Below the pieces are notes generated by a model. The model was given only the letters and a program-made list of their open reading frames with translations, made no database searches and was not told the origin of the DNA. A DNA stretch of 64,000 nt. It comes from an uncultured Acetobacteraceae bacterium. Its GTDB lineage: Bacteria; Pseudomonadota; Alphaproteobacteria; Acetobacterales; Acetobacteraceae. Made by a program: the position numbers and the translations under genes. Location: assembly GCA_903924985.1 (NCBI GenBank), contig CAIYDT010000216.1, positions 1 through 64,000 of the forward strand, read 5' to 3'. Below are positions 1-9,796 of the stretch, piece after piece (positions within the stretch are counted from its first letter, which is position 1; each line of letters starts with the position of its first letter).

Positions 1-1
1 C

Positions 2-460
2 CTCGGCGGCGGCTGCGAGCTGGCCATGATGTGCGACATGATCATTGCCGCGGACACCGCCAAGTTCGGTCAGCCGGAGATCAACCTCGGCGTCATCCCC
101 GGCGCTGGCGGCACCCAGCGACTGACCCGAGCAGTAGGCAAGTCCAAGGCGATGGATATGGTCCTGACAGGTCGGATAATGGACGCGACCGAGGCCGAAC
201 GCGCCAGCCTGGTCTCCCGCGTCTTCCCGGCCGACACCATGCTGGAGGAGGCGATGAAGATCGCTGCCCGCATTGCTTCTATGTCTCCCGTCGCGGTGCA
301 ATTCGCGAAGCAGGCGGTCAACCGGTCCTACGAGATGACATTGGTGGAGGGCGTGCGCCACGAGCGCGCCCTGTTCTTGTCACTGTTCGGCACCCCGGAC
401 CAGAAGGAAGGCATGGCGGCCTTCGTGGAGAAGCGGAAACCCGATTTTAAGCTCGGGTAA
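2..460 (+). CDS. enoyl-CoA hydratase/isomerase family protein, C-terminal part (5' end outside window)
   Basis: Frame open from base 2: [41 protein letters not shown], crotonase signature. Confidence 0.93.
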   Translation, partial: LGGGCELAMMCDMIIAADTAKFGQPEINLGVIPGAGGTQRLTRAVGKSKAMDMVLTGRIMDATEAERASLVSRVFPADTMLEEAMKIAARIASMSPVAVQFAKQAVNRSYEMTLVEGVRHERALFLSLFGTPDQKEGMAAFVEKRKPDFKLG

Positions 461-560
461 CGCCTGCAAAACCGACCGCGCGGATTTTGACACGCTGGTA
501 TGCGCCTCAAATGCGGGATTTTTCTCTCTTATTTGGGGTTGAGGCGCTATAAGACAAAGC

Positions 561-1765
561 ATGCTCGATAGTGCCCGCATCCGACACGGCGCTCCGACTC
601 CGCCGTCTCCGCTGAACCTGCTGCTGGTTACGCACGACCTGCGCTGGTCGGCGGCGGTCACCGACGCGGTCTCGGATCTTGGGCCAGGCGGGGTGTCGGC
701 CTGCGACGCGCGGGGAGCCCTCGCGCGGCTGAGCGATACACGCAAACGCTATTCTCATCTGCTGGTGCACGCTGATTCCGCCGATGGCCTGATTGAGGCT
801 CTCGCCGATGTGACGTCGGGACCGGCCGGATCGCACACTGCCATGCTGATCCTCGGGAGCGCGGGGGTATCCTTCCAGGTGTCGGTGTCATAGCGTCTGC
901 CAGCCGGCAGGCGATTCGCGCGGCCCTGTCTTTACCGCCCAACCTATATGCCGCCCGGGAGGGGGCCATGCTCCCAGGCGAACTCCGCGAAGCACTGGCC
1001 GGCGCGATGATCGAAACGCGCTATCAACCGATCGTCGCCATGGCCGATGGCACGCCTTTCGCGGTGGAAGCCCTCGCCCGGCTCAATCATCCGACGCTCG
1101 GCACCCTATCCCCGGACCACTTCGTCCCGCAGATGGAGGATGCTGGCCTCGCCGCTCAACTGACCGAGTTGGTGTCCCATCAAGCTTTCACCGACATGAC
1201 CGGCCCTTTCATGCGCGACCTTGGGCTACGCGTCACCGTTAATTTTCCGTTGGATGTGCTGCTCGCCCCCCTCGCGCTGGACCGGCTTGAAGAACAACGT
1301 GTCGCGGCTGGCATCGCGCCAGAGCATGTGATCGTCGAACTGACCGAAAGCCGCCCGGTGGAGGATATGACGACGCTTCGCGTGTCGCTCGAGTGGCTGC
1401 GGACCCGCGGCTACAAGGTCGTGATCGATGATGTCGGCCCGGCTGTGCCCCGCCTCGACCTGCTGATGGAGCTGCCCTTCACCGCCATCAAGCTCGACAT
1501 GGGGCTGGTGCGTCAGGTCGATGACAACGCCGAGGTCAAGGCGTTCCTGGCGAGCGCCATTGCGCAAGCGCATGCGCGCGGGATGGCCGTCATCGCGGAA
1601 GGCGTCGAAACCGTGCCGCTCTGGCGTACCATGAAGGCGATGGGGGTCGATGCCGCCCAGGGCTTCCTGGTGGCCCGACCGTTGCCCGTCGCCGCGGTTC
1701 CGATCTGGCTGACCGCCTGGAACGAACCCCCCAGCTTTCTGCTCAGTTCAGAAGTAGGCGGCTAA
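561..1765 (+). pseudogene. EAL-domain (c-di-GMP phosphodiesterase-type) protein with N-terminal receiver-like region, split by a frameshift at a G5 tract (863-867)
   Basis: ORF 561..893 (LLLVTHDLRWSAAVTDAVSDLG...) continues in another frame after the G tract (GILPGVGVIASASRQAIRAALSLPPNLYAAREGAM) into EAL ORF 968..1765 (YQPIVAMADGTPFAVEALARLNHP; VIAEGVET; QGF). Confidence 0.7.
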
Positions 1766-2725
1766 ATTCCGCCGGACCCGAGCCAAGACAGGCTCCGAAG
1801 GATCGGGGTAGTCGAACGCGCGTCCGGTAATCCGTTCGAACGCCGCGATGTAGACCTGCGCGGTTTCCAGCACGATCTCCGCCGGAATCGACGGAATCGG
1901 GTCCTTGTAGGGATCGCAGCGTGCCGCGACCCAGCTGCGCATCACATCTTTGTCGAAGCTTTCCGGGCGGGCGCCAGCCTCGAATCGCGCCTGATAGCTG
2001 TCCTGGAACCAGTAGCGGCTGCTGTCCGGTGTGTGGATCTCGTCCGCCAGCACGATGCGGCCGGAGGCATCGGTGCCGAATTCGTACTTGGTATCCACCA
2101 GGATCAGGCCATTCTCCGCCGCCATTTTCTGGCCGCGGGCAAACAGAGCGAGAGCGTATTCGGTCACCGCCCGCCACTGCGAGGCCGGCAACAGCCCGCC
2201 GGAGACGATCTCCTCCGGCGTCAGCGGCATGTCGTGCCCGCCGTCCGCCGCCTTGGTGGTGGGGGTGATGATGGGGTGCGGCAGCTTCTGATTGTCTCGC
2301 ATCCCGTCCGGCAGCGTGACGCCGTACATCGACCGCTGGCCCTTATTGTACATGGTTAGGATGGAGGTGCCGGTGGTGCCGGCCAGATAGCCACGCACCA
2401 CGATCTCCACGGGGAGAATATTCAGATGCTGGCCGATCACCACGTTGGGATCGGGATACGCCAGTACATGGTTCGGGCAAATGTCCTTGGTCGCCTCGAA
2501 CCAAAAGCGCGCCGTCTGGGTCAGTACCTGCCCCTTGCACGGGATGCACGCCAGGTTGATGTCGAACGCGCTGAGCCGGTCGGTGGTGATCAGGATGCGC
2601 CGCCCGTCCGGCAGGTCGTAATTGTCCCGCACCTTGCCCCGGTAGTGGTTGGGCAACTCCGGAATGGTTGCGTCGTCGAGGATCAATTTTTCCCGAATGC
2701 GCAGTTCGGGGGAGATCGAGCTCAT
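1748..2725 (-). CDS. purC: phosphoribosylaminoimidazole-succinocarboxamide synthase (long form)
   Basis: [62 protein letters not shown]; start taken at MSSISPELR. Confidence 0.92.
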   Translation of the reverse strand: MSSISPELRIREKLILDDATIPELPNHYRGKVRDNYDLPDGRRILITTDRLSAFDINLACIPCKGQVLTQTARFWFEATKDICPNHVLAYPDPNVVIGQHLNILPVEIVVRGYLAGTTGTSILTMYNKGQRSMYGVTLPDGMRDNQKLPHPIITPTTKAADGGHDMPLTPEEIVSGGLLPASQWRAVTEYALALFARGQKMAAENGLILVDTKYEFGTDASGRIVLADEIHTPDSSRYWFQDSYQARFEAGARPESFDKDVMRSWVAARCDPYKDPIPSIPAEIVLETAQVYIAAFERITGRAFDYPDPSEPVLARVRRNLAAYF

Positions 2726-3918
2726 GCGCCGGGCCGGTTGCTGGCGGCACCGATCCACACTTCCCGGTACAGGGACATAATCTCCGCCGCATCCGGCACG
2801 CGTGGGTTGTTGTTGGGGCTGCCCGAGGCCAACGCCTGCTCGGCCATCAGTGCCATCTTGCCGTTCCAGTTTTCTTCCGTGATCCCGAACTCGGCCGGCG
2901 TGGGGACTTTGAGTTCCTTGTTCCAGGCCTCCAGTCCCGCGATCAGCTTGGCGGCCGCCACGGCGTCGGAATCAGTGACTTCCGCGAAACCCACCCGTCG
3001 CGCGGCCTCGGCGTAGCGCGCCGGGGCGCCGTTGACGGAAAACCGGGTGATCGCCGGCATCAGCATGGCGTTGGACAGCCCGTGCGGCACATGGAAATGC
3101 GCCCCGATCGGGCGGGACATGCCGTGCACCAGCGCGACGGAGCTGTTGGAGAACGCCAGCCCGGCCTGGGTGGCGCCGATCATCATGCCCTCCCGAGCGG
3201 CGGCGTTGCGTGGTTCGGCGTAGGCGGTGCGGAGGTGCTTGCCGATCAGCTCCATCGCTGCCAGCGCCAGCGCGTCGGAGAACGGGTTGGCGCGCTTGGA
3301 GACATATGCTTCCAGGGCATGGGTAAAGCTGTCGATGCCGGTGTCGGCGGTGGTGCGGGGTGGGACGGAGAATGTCAGCTCGTAGTCCACGATTGCCGCC
3401 AGCGGGAGGCAGCCGAAGCCGGCGATCAGCATCTTCTCGTCGCGCTCGTGGTCGGTGATGACGGTGAAGCGGGTGCACTCGCTGCCGGTGCCGGCGGTGG
3501 TGGGGATGGCGATGACCGGCATTTTCCCCGTGTCGGCGGCGAAGGGCACTTTGTAGTCGCGCATCTTGCCGCCACCCTGGCCAAGGACCGCCATGGCCTT
3601 GGCGGTATCGATCGGCGATCCGCCGCCGAACCCGATCAGGCAGTCGTAGCTGCCGGCGTTCATCGCGGCTACGCCCCGGTCGATGACGGTGTCGTCCGGT
3701 TCCGGCACGGTGTCGCTGAACACGCCCGGTGCGATGCCCGCGGCTTCCAGCGGGTCGAGGACCGATCGCACCAGGCCGAGCTTGACCATCATGGGGTCGG
3801 TGACGACCAACGGCCGCGACAGCCCGAATTTTGCCAGCACATCGGCGACCTGTTTCACCGCGCCGCCGGCAACCAGCAGCATGCGAGGGGAGGCGATGTT
3901 GGCGTTGACGGCGGTCAT
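2722..3918 (-). CDS. iron-containing alcohol dehydrogenase
   Basis: [51 protein letters not shown]; stop overlaps the purC start. Confidence 0.92.
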   Translation of the reverse strand: MTAVNANIASPRMLLVAGGAVKQVADVLAKFGLSRPLVVTDPMMVKLGLVRSVLDPLEAAGIAPGVFSDTVPEPDDTVIDRGVAAMNAGSYDCLIGFGGGSPIDTAKAMAVLGQGGGKMRDYKVPFAADTGKMPVIAIPTTAGTGSECTRFTVITDHERDEKMLIAGFGCLPLAAIVDYELTFSVPPRTTADTGIDSFTHALEAYVSKRANPFSDALALAAMELIGKHLRTAYAEPRNAAAREGMMIGATQAGLAFSNSSVALVHGMSRPIGAHFHVPHGLSNAMLMPAITRFSVNGAPARYAEAARRVGFAEVTDSDAVAAAKLIAGLEAWNKELKVPTPAEFGITEENWNGKMALMAEQALASGSPNNNPRVPDAAEIMSLYREVWIGAASNRPGA

Positions 3919-3984
3919 GGGCGGGGCACTCCGGACAATTGAGAGACGTTTACGCCAGGGCGGGGGAGTCGTCACGGTGCGGTG

Positions 3985-3997
3985 TTTATCGGATAAA
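3985..3997. promoter_or_regulatory. 13-nt palindrome TTTATCGGATAAA upstream of the Fe-ADH/purC unit
   Basis: Perfect 6-nt arms around a single G, 67 bp upstream of the ADH start. Confidence 0.35.
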
Positions 3998-4308
3998 TCT
4001 TCTGCTCGGGCATAGGCTGGGGTATACGTTCCGCTGAAACCGAGTGCCCGAAAGATCGGCTTTCATGGTTAATCCAGCGGAACCTTCGTCGTTCTGCGAG
4101 ACCCTCGCGCGACTGCCGACGCGTCTCATGGCAGCCGTCATGTCACCAATCCACATCCTCGGGTCAAGCCGGCGAAGTGTCCGGCTACACTGGTAATTTC
4201 ACTCTGATCGGAAAACGAGCCGGAACCAGTCGATGCAGCCGGCCCGTCATCCCGGTGCGGGGCACCCGGTGTGTCACTATCCACGCGGGTTGAAATAGGG
4301 GCAAAACC

Positions 4309-4328
4309 GGTAGCAGGATATTGCTACC
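4309..4328. repeat. intergenic inverted repeat GGTAGCA-N6-TGCTACC
   Basis: 7-nt perfect arms. Confidence 0.5.
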
Positions 4329-4330
4329 CC

Positions 4331-4359
4331 GTCATGGTCGGGCCTGACCCAACCATGAC
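4331..4359. repeat. REP-like intergenic palindrome GTCATGGTCGGGCCTGACCCAACCATGAC
   Basis: Inverted repeat sharing the GTCATnnn...nnnATGAC design with other gaps in this window. Confidence 0.6.
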
Positions 4360-4442
4360 GGTTCAAAAATGGCCTGCCACCGGTTTCCCCCACTTAAGCG
4401 CGGGTTGGCACAAGTCATTAAAAAATCGGCTCGACTGCCCGC

Positions 4443-5654
4443 CTACTTGCGGGGCATGTCGAGTCCACGACGGGAAATCTGGTCGCGCATGACCTGGGTG
4501 CTGCCATGGTTGATGCCGGACTGAAACGCGCCTTGCAGGTTATGGGCGAAGACGCCGCTTTCAACCGCGTGCGGGGAGCCGTTTAGCAGCTGGCCGTACG
4601 GCCCAAGCATCTGCGCAATCGCTTCGGTGGTGCGCACGCCGTGTTCCGGCGCCCAGGTCTTCTCCGCTGAGCCTTCGTAGGTGAAGTTGCCGCCGTGATT
4701 GACGATGGACATGCTGCGCATGGTCATCAGACGGCACACCTGCGCCTCGATCCACAGTTCGGCGATCTTGTCGCGCATCGCCGGATCGCTGGCCGGGGTA
4801 TAGCCGTCGAACGTGTTTGTTTTCACGAAATTGACGATGTCCTCGTCGCGACGGACCGAAATCAGGTAGCGCGACGCGCCCACCCGATCGAGATTGAGCC
4901 CCATGGACCCGACGCGCCAACCCTCATTCTCTTTGCCCAGAAGGCTGGACGCGGGAATGCGGACGTCGTCGAAGAAGGTTTCGTTGGTCCGCTGATGGCC
5001 ATAGGTGGTGCCTACCGGGGCGACCGGATCGTTCTGCATCGTCCAAAGCGGCCGGACGGTGATGCCGGGCGTGTCCATCGGGAACAGGAAGATCGAGATG
5101 CCGCGATGCTTCGGAGCGTCCGGGTTGGTCCGCGCCATCAGATAGATGTGCGTCGAAACGTGCGCCGAGGACGTGTACATCTTCTGGCCGTTGATGACCC
5201 ATTCATCGCCGTCGCGCACCGCGCGGCACTGCAACGACGCCAGATCGGCGCCCGCATACGGTTCGGTGAATCCAAGCGCGAAGGAGATCTCGCGCTTGAT
5301 CAGGCCGCGGATATAGTACTGCTTTTGCTCTTCGGTTCCGGCCGCCATGATCGCCGGCGCGCCGCTGCCGCCCATGCCGACGGGGATGTCCACGCGGGTG
5401 AACTCCTCTTCGACGATGTACTGGGTCATGCGGTCGCCGCCCTGGCCGCCGTACTCCTTGGGGTAGGTGATGCCAAGCCAGCCGCGCTGGTAGATTTTGT
5501 CGTACAATTCTACCATCGGGCCGGATTCGCCGCGCGATGAATTCGATTCCGACGATCCACGCGCGGCCAGCACTTCTTCCGTCACGTGTTCGGCGATGAA
5601 GGCGCGGACCTCTTTCCGCAAGGTTTCCTGCTCTGGGGTATATGCGAAGTCCAT
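4443..5654 (-). CDS. acyl-CoA dehydrogenase family protein
   Basis: GWLGITYPKEYGGQGG, ALGFTEPYAGADLASLQCRAVRDGDEWVINGQKMYTS; close paralog at 29861..31084. Confidence 0.93.
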   Translation of the reverse strand: MDFAYTPEQETLRKEVRAFIAEHVTEEVLAARGSSESNSSRGESGPMVELYDKIYQRGWLGITYPKEYGGQGGDRMTQYIVEEEFTRVDIPVGMGGSGAPAIMAAGTEEQKQYYIRGLIKREISFALGFTEPYAGADLASLQCRAVRDGDEWVINGQKMYTSSAHVSTHIYLMARTNPDAPKHRGISIFLFPMDTPGITVRPLWTMQNDPVAPVGTTYGHQRTNETFFDDVRIPASSLLGKENEGWRVGSMGLNLDRVGASRYLISVRRDEDIVNFVKTNTFDGYTPASDPAMRDKIAELWIEAQVCRLMTMRSMSIVNHGGNFTYEGSAEKTWAPEHGVRTTEAIAQMLGPYGQLLNGSPHAVESGVFAHNLQGAFQSGINHGSTQVMRDQISRRGLDMPRK

Positions 5655-5708
5655 TGGGTCCTATCTCCTTTCGCGTCGCCGCCTCTGTCCACCATGGCCG
5701 CGCGGCGG

Positions 5709-7082
5709 TCAGGGGGTCAAGGCCTCGATCAGGTCTTTGGTTGCCGGGATTTGCTCGAGCGTTTCCAGTACCCCGATGGATCGCTCCAGCCGGTCGCCCT
5801 TCAGTACGCGGGACGCACAGCCGCGATACTTGCCCACCAGCTCGTCGCGGGTCAGCGGATTTCCCGGGCTGCCGTGCACCTTTTCCACCAGCCGGGTGAA
5901 GGTCCGTCCATCCCTCATTATGATGGTAACCGGCGACCGGCGGCGCGACGCGGCGTCGTTGGGCCATTCCGTATGCGCGTTGACCCGCACCTTCTCCAGC
6001 GCGGCCCGCATGCGCGGCGCGTTGCAGTATTCATCGGAGAACGAGTCCAGGTCCACACGCCGGTCCAGCAGCATCGCCGCCAGCACGTAGTCGATCGAGA
6101 ACTTGCCGCGGAAACCGTCGGTGGGTTTGTGAAACCGCACGATGTCGAGCAGGTCCGGGTGGACATCCACCTCCAGCCGTTCGACGTCGTCGGATCGGAT
6201 ATCGTGTTCCGTCAGCAGCGCCTCCGCCGCGTCCAGCGCCCGCAGATTGCCGCCGCAGCACGGATAGCGTTTGACCGTCAGGCCGGGGTCGACGATCGAC
6301 CAGTGCGTGCCCAATCCGTCCGCCATCTTATCGAGGTTGTAGTTCCCGTCGCCATGAAAAGCGGAATAGAAGCCGTAATCGCCCTCCAGGCCCTCGGGGT
6401 CGGCGACATAATCCTTCCGAGCCAGCAAGACCGCGGTCACACCGGCGCGGGCCGCGTTTCCGGCGTGAATACCTTTGCCCCAGGTGCCGAAGTGCTGCGT
6501 CAATCCGCCGGCGTTGGCCGCGGCCAGCCCAAGGGCAACGCCCATCTGCCGCGGGTTCAGCCCAACGATGCTGCCCGCGCCCGCCGCCGCCGCCGAACAA
6601 CCGTAGAGCGAGGTCGGATGAAAGCCGCGTCCCCGCAGTACATGCTCATATTGGCGGCCGGAGGACGACATGCGCTCGAACACCTCCAGCCCGACACAAA
6701 CGGCAGCCACCAGTTCGCCGCCGGTCGCGCCCGTTTCCTCGGCCATGGCGAGGGCGGCGGGCAGGATGCAGGCGGTCGGATGGGAAAAACCGGTATCGTC
6801 GAAATCCAGCAGATGCGCGAGGGCGCCGTTAGCCCATGCGGCGGACACGACGCTGGTCCGCAGGCTGGACCCGATCACGCTCGCCTTGGGCGTGCCGCCT
6901 TGCTCCCGCGTGATATCCCGGATGATCCGTCCCGGCGGTTCCACGGACGCCGCGAGCGCGACGCCGGTGCAATCCAGGATATGCCGCTTCGTCGCGGCAA
7001 CCGCCTCGGCGCTCATGTCACCGAGGCGGGTCTTGCTGGCGAACTCGGAAAGGACCGCGGTTGCTTTCATGTTTGTATCCAA
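5709..7082 (-). CDS. MmgE/PrpD family protein
   Basis: HILDCTGVALAAS, ANGALAHLLDFDDTGFSHPTACILPAALAMAE, GKGIHAGNAARAGV. Confidence 0.9.
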   Translation of the reverse strand: MDTNMKATAVLSEFASKTRLGDMSAEAVAATKRHILDCTGVALAASVEPPGRIIRDITREQGGTPKASVIGSSLRTSVVSAAWANGALAHLLDFDDTGFSHPTACILPAALAMAEETGATGGELVAAVCVGLEVFERMSSSGRQYEHVLRGRGFHPTSLYGCSAAAAGAGSIVGLNPRQMGVALGLAAANAGGLTQHFGTWGKGIHAGNAARAGVTAVLLARKDYVADPEGLEGDYGFYSAFHGDGNYNLDKMADGLGTHWSIVDPGLTVKRYPCCGGNLRALDAAEALLTEHDIRSDDVERLEVDVHPDLLDIVRFHKPTDGFRGKFSIDYVLAAMLLDRRVDLDSFSDEYCNAPRMRAALEKVRVNAHTEWPNDAASRRRSPVTIIMRDGRTFTRLVEKVHGSPGNPLTRDELVGKYRGCASRVLKGDRLERSIGVLETLEQIPATKDLIEALTP

Positions 7083-7103
7083 TCGATGGGGGCCAATTCA
7101 GAA

Positions 7104-7553
7104 TTACTCAACATCCGGCACCCACAGGCTGGGAACGATGCAGGCCCCCGCGCCCGCCGCCGTGACGTCACCCTTCTGGTTGGTGGCGGTGACCTCGACG
7201 GCGACGCGGACGCCGTTCGTCACCTTCGCGATGCCGGTCACTTTGCCGTTGAAAGTCACGGTGTCTCCCGGGCGCACCGGCCGCAGGAAGCGTAATTCCA
7301 CCTGGCCACCGCGATTGTACACGTCGGACCCGAAATAGCGCCGCAGCAGCTCGGTGCCGAACGTCAGCGACATGCGGCCCGAGGCGACGGTGCCCTTCGT
7401 GCCCAACACACCCTGGGCGGTCGCCTCGTCGGTGAACTGGCTCGGGCCGGTCTTGCCGCCGCTCCGTTCGAACAGATTGATCGCCTCTTGCGTCATGGTC
7501 TTGCTCAGGGGCGGTACCGCATCGCCGATGGCGAAGCTGTGTGTCATTGCCAT
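7104..7553 (-). CDS. MaoC-like dehydratase domain protein
   Basis: Hot-dog features: GTVASGRMSLTFGTELLRRYFG, LRPVRPGDTVTFNGKVTGI. Confidence 0.8.
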   Translation of the reverse strand: MAMTHSFAIGDAVPPLSKTMTQEAINLFERSGGKTGPSQFTDEATAQGVLGTKGTVASGRMSLTFGTELLRRYFGSDVYNRGGQVELRFLRPVRPGDTVTFNGKVTGIAKVTNGVRVAVEVTATNQKGDVTAAGAGACIVPSLWVPDVE

Positions 7554-7963
7554 TTCTTACCAACCTCCGAGGGCTGTTTCAGTTCATGCGTGATGACGCG
7601 ATCCAGAAGGCGGCCATCCTCATCGACGGAAACAGCTTCGGTCACGATATAGTTTTTGCCGCGGCGGGCGTACTTGTCGGCGATCCACGCCTGGACGGTG
7701 ATACGCTTGCCGGCGGCCGGCGGGTTGTAGCAGGAGAACGTGCACCGCGCGTTCACCGAACCATCGTCGTGATACGCCATGTGATAGGCGTTCACGTCCA
7801 CCTTGTGGGAGATAGTTGGGAAAGCGGCCTCCGGGTCCATGACCCCCTTGCGAAAGTCGTCCATCATCTCCTGCGTGAGCACATAGGAGAACGAAGGCAA
7901 CTTCTGGCCGACCTCCAGCGTGTCCCAGTTTAGTAGCGTGCGTGTCTCTTCCCCATGCGCCAT
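7544..7963 (-). CDS. MaoC-like hot-dog protein (partner of 7104..7553)
   Basis: NWDTLEVGQKLPSFSYVLTQEMMDDF, NPPAAGKRITVQAWIADKYARRGKNYIVTEAVSVDEDG; start chosen at MAHGEE; overlaps next gene. Confidence 0.7.
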   Translation of the reverse strand: MAHGEETRTLLNWDTLEVGQKLPSFSYVLTQEMMDDFRKGVMDPEAAFPTISHKVDVNAYHMAYHDDGSVNARCTFSCYNPPAAGKRITVQAWIADKYARRGKNYIVTEAVSVDEDGRLLDRVITHELKQPSEVGKKWQ

Positions 7964-8001
7964 GCTGACTTCCTTTCCATGAGCGGCCCGAAGGCCGGTA
8001 T

Positions 8002-9573
8002 CTATCCCTTCTCCACGCCCCAGAACACCGGGGCCGCCCCCTTCAGCTGTCCGGTTACGTTCGACCGCCACGCCGCGTGCGGCAAATATTGGCCCAGCGG
8101 GATGGTCGGTACGGTGTCGAACGCCGCCATTTGGTAGTCCCGCTCAAGCCGCCGCCGCTCCGCGTCGGTCGGGGCGTCGATCCAGGCTTCGAGGGCGGCT
8201 TCCAGCTTCGGATCGTCCGGCCAGCCGACCCAGGCCTTTGGACCGTTGCTGCGGACGATGCCCTCAAGCAACGGGTTAACGAGATCCCCGCCTGGCGCGC
8301 CACCGGGAAACATCGACCAGCCGCCCTTGTCCAACGGCTCCTTGGAGTTGCGGCGTTGCAGGATCGTACCCCAATCTACCAGTTGATCGTCGATGTTGAG
8401 TCCCACCTTGCGGAACGCGTCCACGGCCACGGTAGACAGTGCGTGATAGGCGAGCTGGTCGGTCGGGTGCATGAACGCGATGCGTTCGCCGGCATAGCCT
8501 GCCTTGTCCAGCATCGCCTTGATCTCATTCACGCTGTGCGGCTTGCTGACCGCGTCCATAGCGGCATCGTTGGCGGATTCCGAACCCGGGATGAAATAGC
8601 CGACGGGGACCCGCCACATCGCCGGGTCTTCCCCCATCGTCGCGATCATCTCGTCCTTCTGGTTGATCGCCGCTACCATCGCCCGGCGGACTCCGGGATT
8701 GGCGGTCGGCCCCTGAATGTGGTTCGGCCGCAAATGGCCGTAGGTGCCGTAGATGTCCAACAGCCCGGTGGACACGCCCTTCTGGGCTTTCAGCATCGGA
8801 ATCAGGTCGGGCTGCGGCAATTCCAGCCAGTCCACCTCGCCCGCGGCCAGCGCATTGGCCGCCGTCGCCGAATCGGGGATCACCCGCCATTCGATGCGAT
8901 CGACCTTCGCATGGTGGCCGCCGGCGAAATAGGACGGGGGTTCCGGCCGCGGCGTGTAGTGATCGAACTTCGTGAAGACGGCGCGAATGCCGGAGACATA
9001 CTCGTCCGGGACAAAGCGGAACGGGCCGCAACCGACGATCTCGGTCAGTTGCTGGTACGGGTCCGTGGCCGCCAGGCGCTCCGGCACAATCACCGGCTGC
9101 GGCTGGGCCTTCGACAGGAAATAGGGGAGCGTCGGGAATGGCTTGTGCAGGCGCCATACGATGGTGCGGTCGTCCTTGGCCTCGATCGCGGCGACCCGCG
9201 TGGCGAAGGTCGTGCTGACCTGGTCGCGCTTCAGCCACCGCTGCAATGAGGCAACGCAATCCCGCGCGAGTACCGGTGTGCCGTCGTGGAACAGCAGACC
9301 GTCGCGCAGCGTCATGGTCCAGCGCTTGCCGTCATCGTCGATGACGTGGCCTTCCACCATCAGCGGCTGGGGTTTGTAGGCGATGTCGCGGCCATACAGG
9401 GTCTCGTAGACCATCATCGCGAAATTGCGGGTGACGGTGGCGGCGGTCCAGACTGGATCGAGGCTCGTGAGGTTGGACTGCGGAACAAAGATCAAGGGGC
9501 GGCTGCCGGCCGCGATGGCGGGCCGGGCAAGCGAGGCTGCCGCGGCGCCCGCGATGAAGGTGCGTCTTTTCAT
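8002..9573 (-). CDS. ABC transporter substrate-binding protein, family 5 (peptide/opine type), no permease adjacent
   Basis: MKRRTFIAGAAAASLARPAIAA signal (Tat-like RR), LTSLDPVWTAATVTRNFAMMVYETLYG, LRDGLLFHDGTPV. Confidence 0.9.
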   Translation of the reverse strand: MKRRTFIAGAAAASLARPAIAAGSRPLIFVPQSNLTSLDPVWTAATVTRNFAMMVYETLYGRDIAYKPQPLMVEGHVIDDDGKRWTMTLRDGLLFHDGTPVLARDCVASLQRWLKRDQVSTTFATRVAAIEAKDDRTIVWRLHKPFPTLPYFLSKAQPQPVIVPERLAATDPYQQLTEIVGCGPFRFVPDEYVSGIRAVFTKFDHYTPRPEPPSYFAGGHHAKVDRIEWRVIPDSATAANALAAGEVDWLELPQPDLIPMLKAQKGVSTGLLDIYGTYGHLRPNHIQGPTANPGVRRAMVAAINQKDEMIATMGEDPAMWRVPVGYFIPGSESANDAAMDAVSKPHSVNEIKAMLDKAGYAGERIAFMHPTDQLAYHALSTVAVDAFRKVGLNIDDQLVDWGTILQRRNSKEPLDKGGWSMFPGGAPGGDLVNPLLEGIVRSNGPKAWVGWPDDPKLEAALEAWIDAPTDAERRRLERDYQMAAFDTVPTIPLGQYLPHAAWRSNVTGQLKGAAPVFWGVEKG

Positions 9574-9796
9574 TGGCCGTTCCCGTGGCACTTGCCATCG
9601 ATATAGGCAGAACCTTACCCCCGACCCGGCGTGCGGGAAAGATACGCCGGAAGCCGGCGTGTGCCGAGGATGACGAATGAGGAATCTGGACCCGTTGTCT
9701 CCGTTCATCGGATTGCCTTGGGCGAACGCCCAGCGAACCTCGACAGGGGATGCCAACCCGTCCTAGATCAACGGCTTCAAGCGAGGGGAAACGAGA

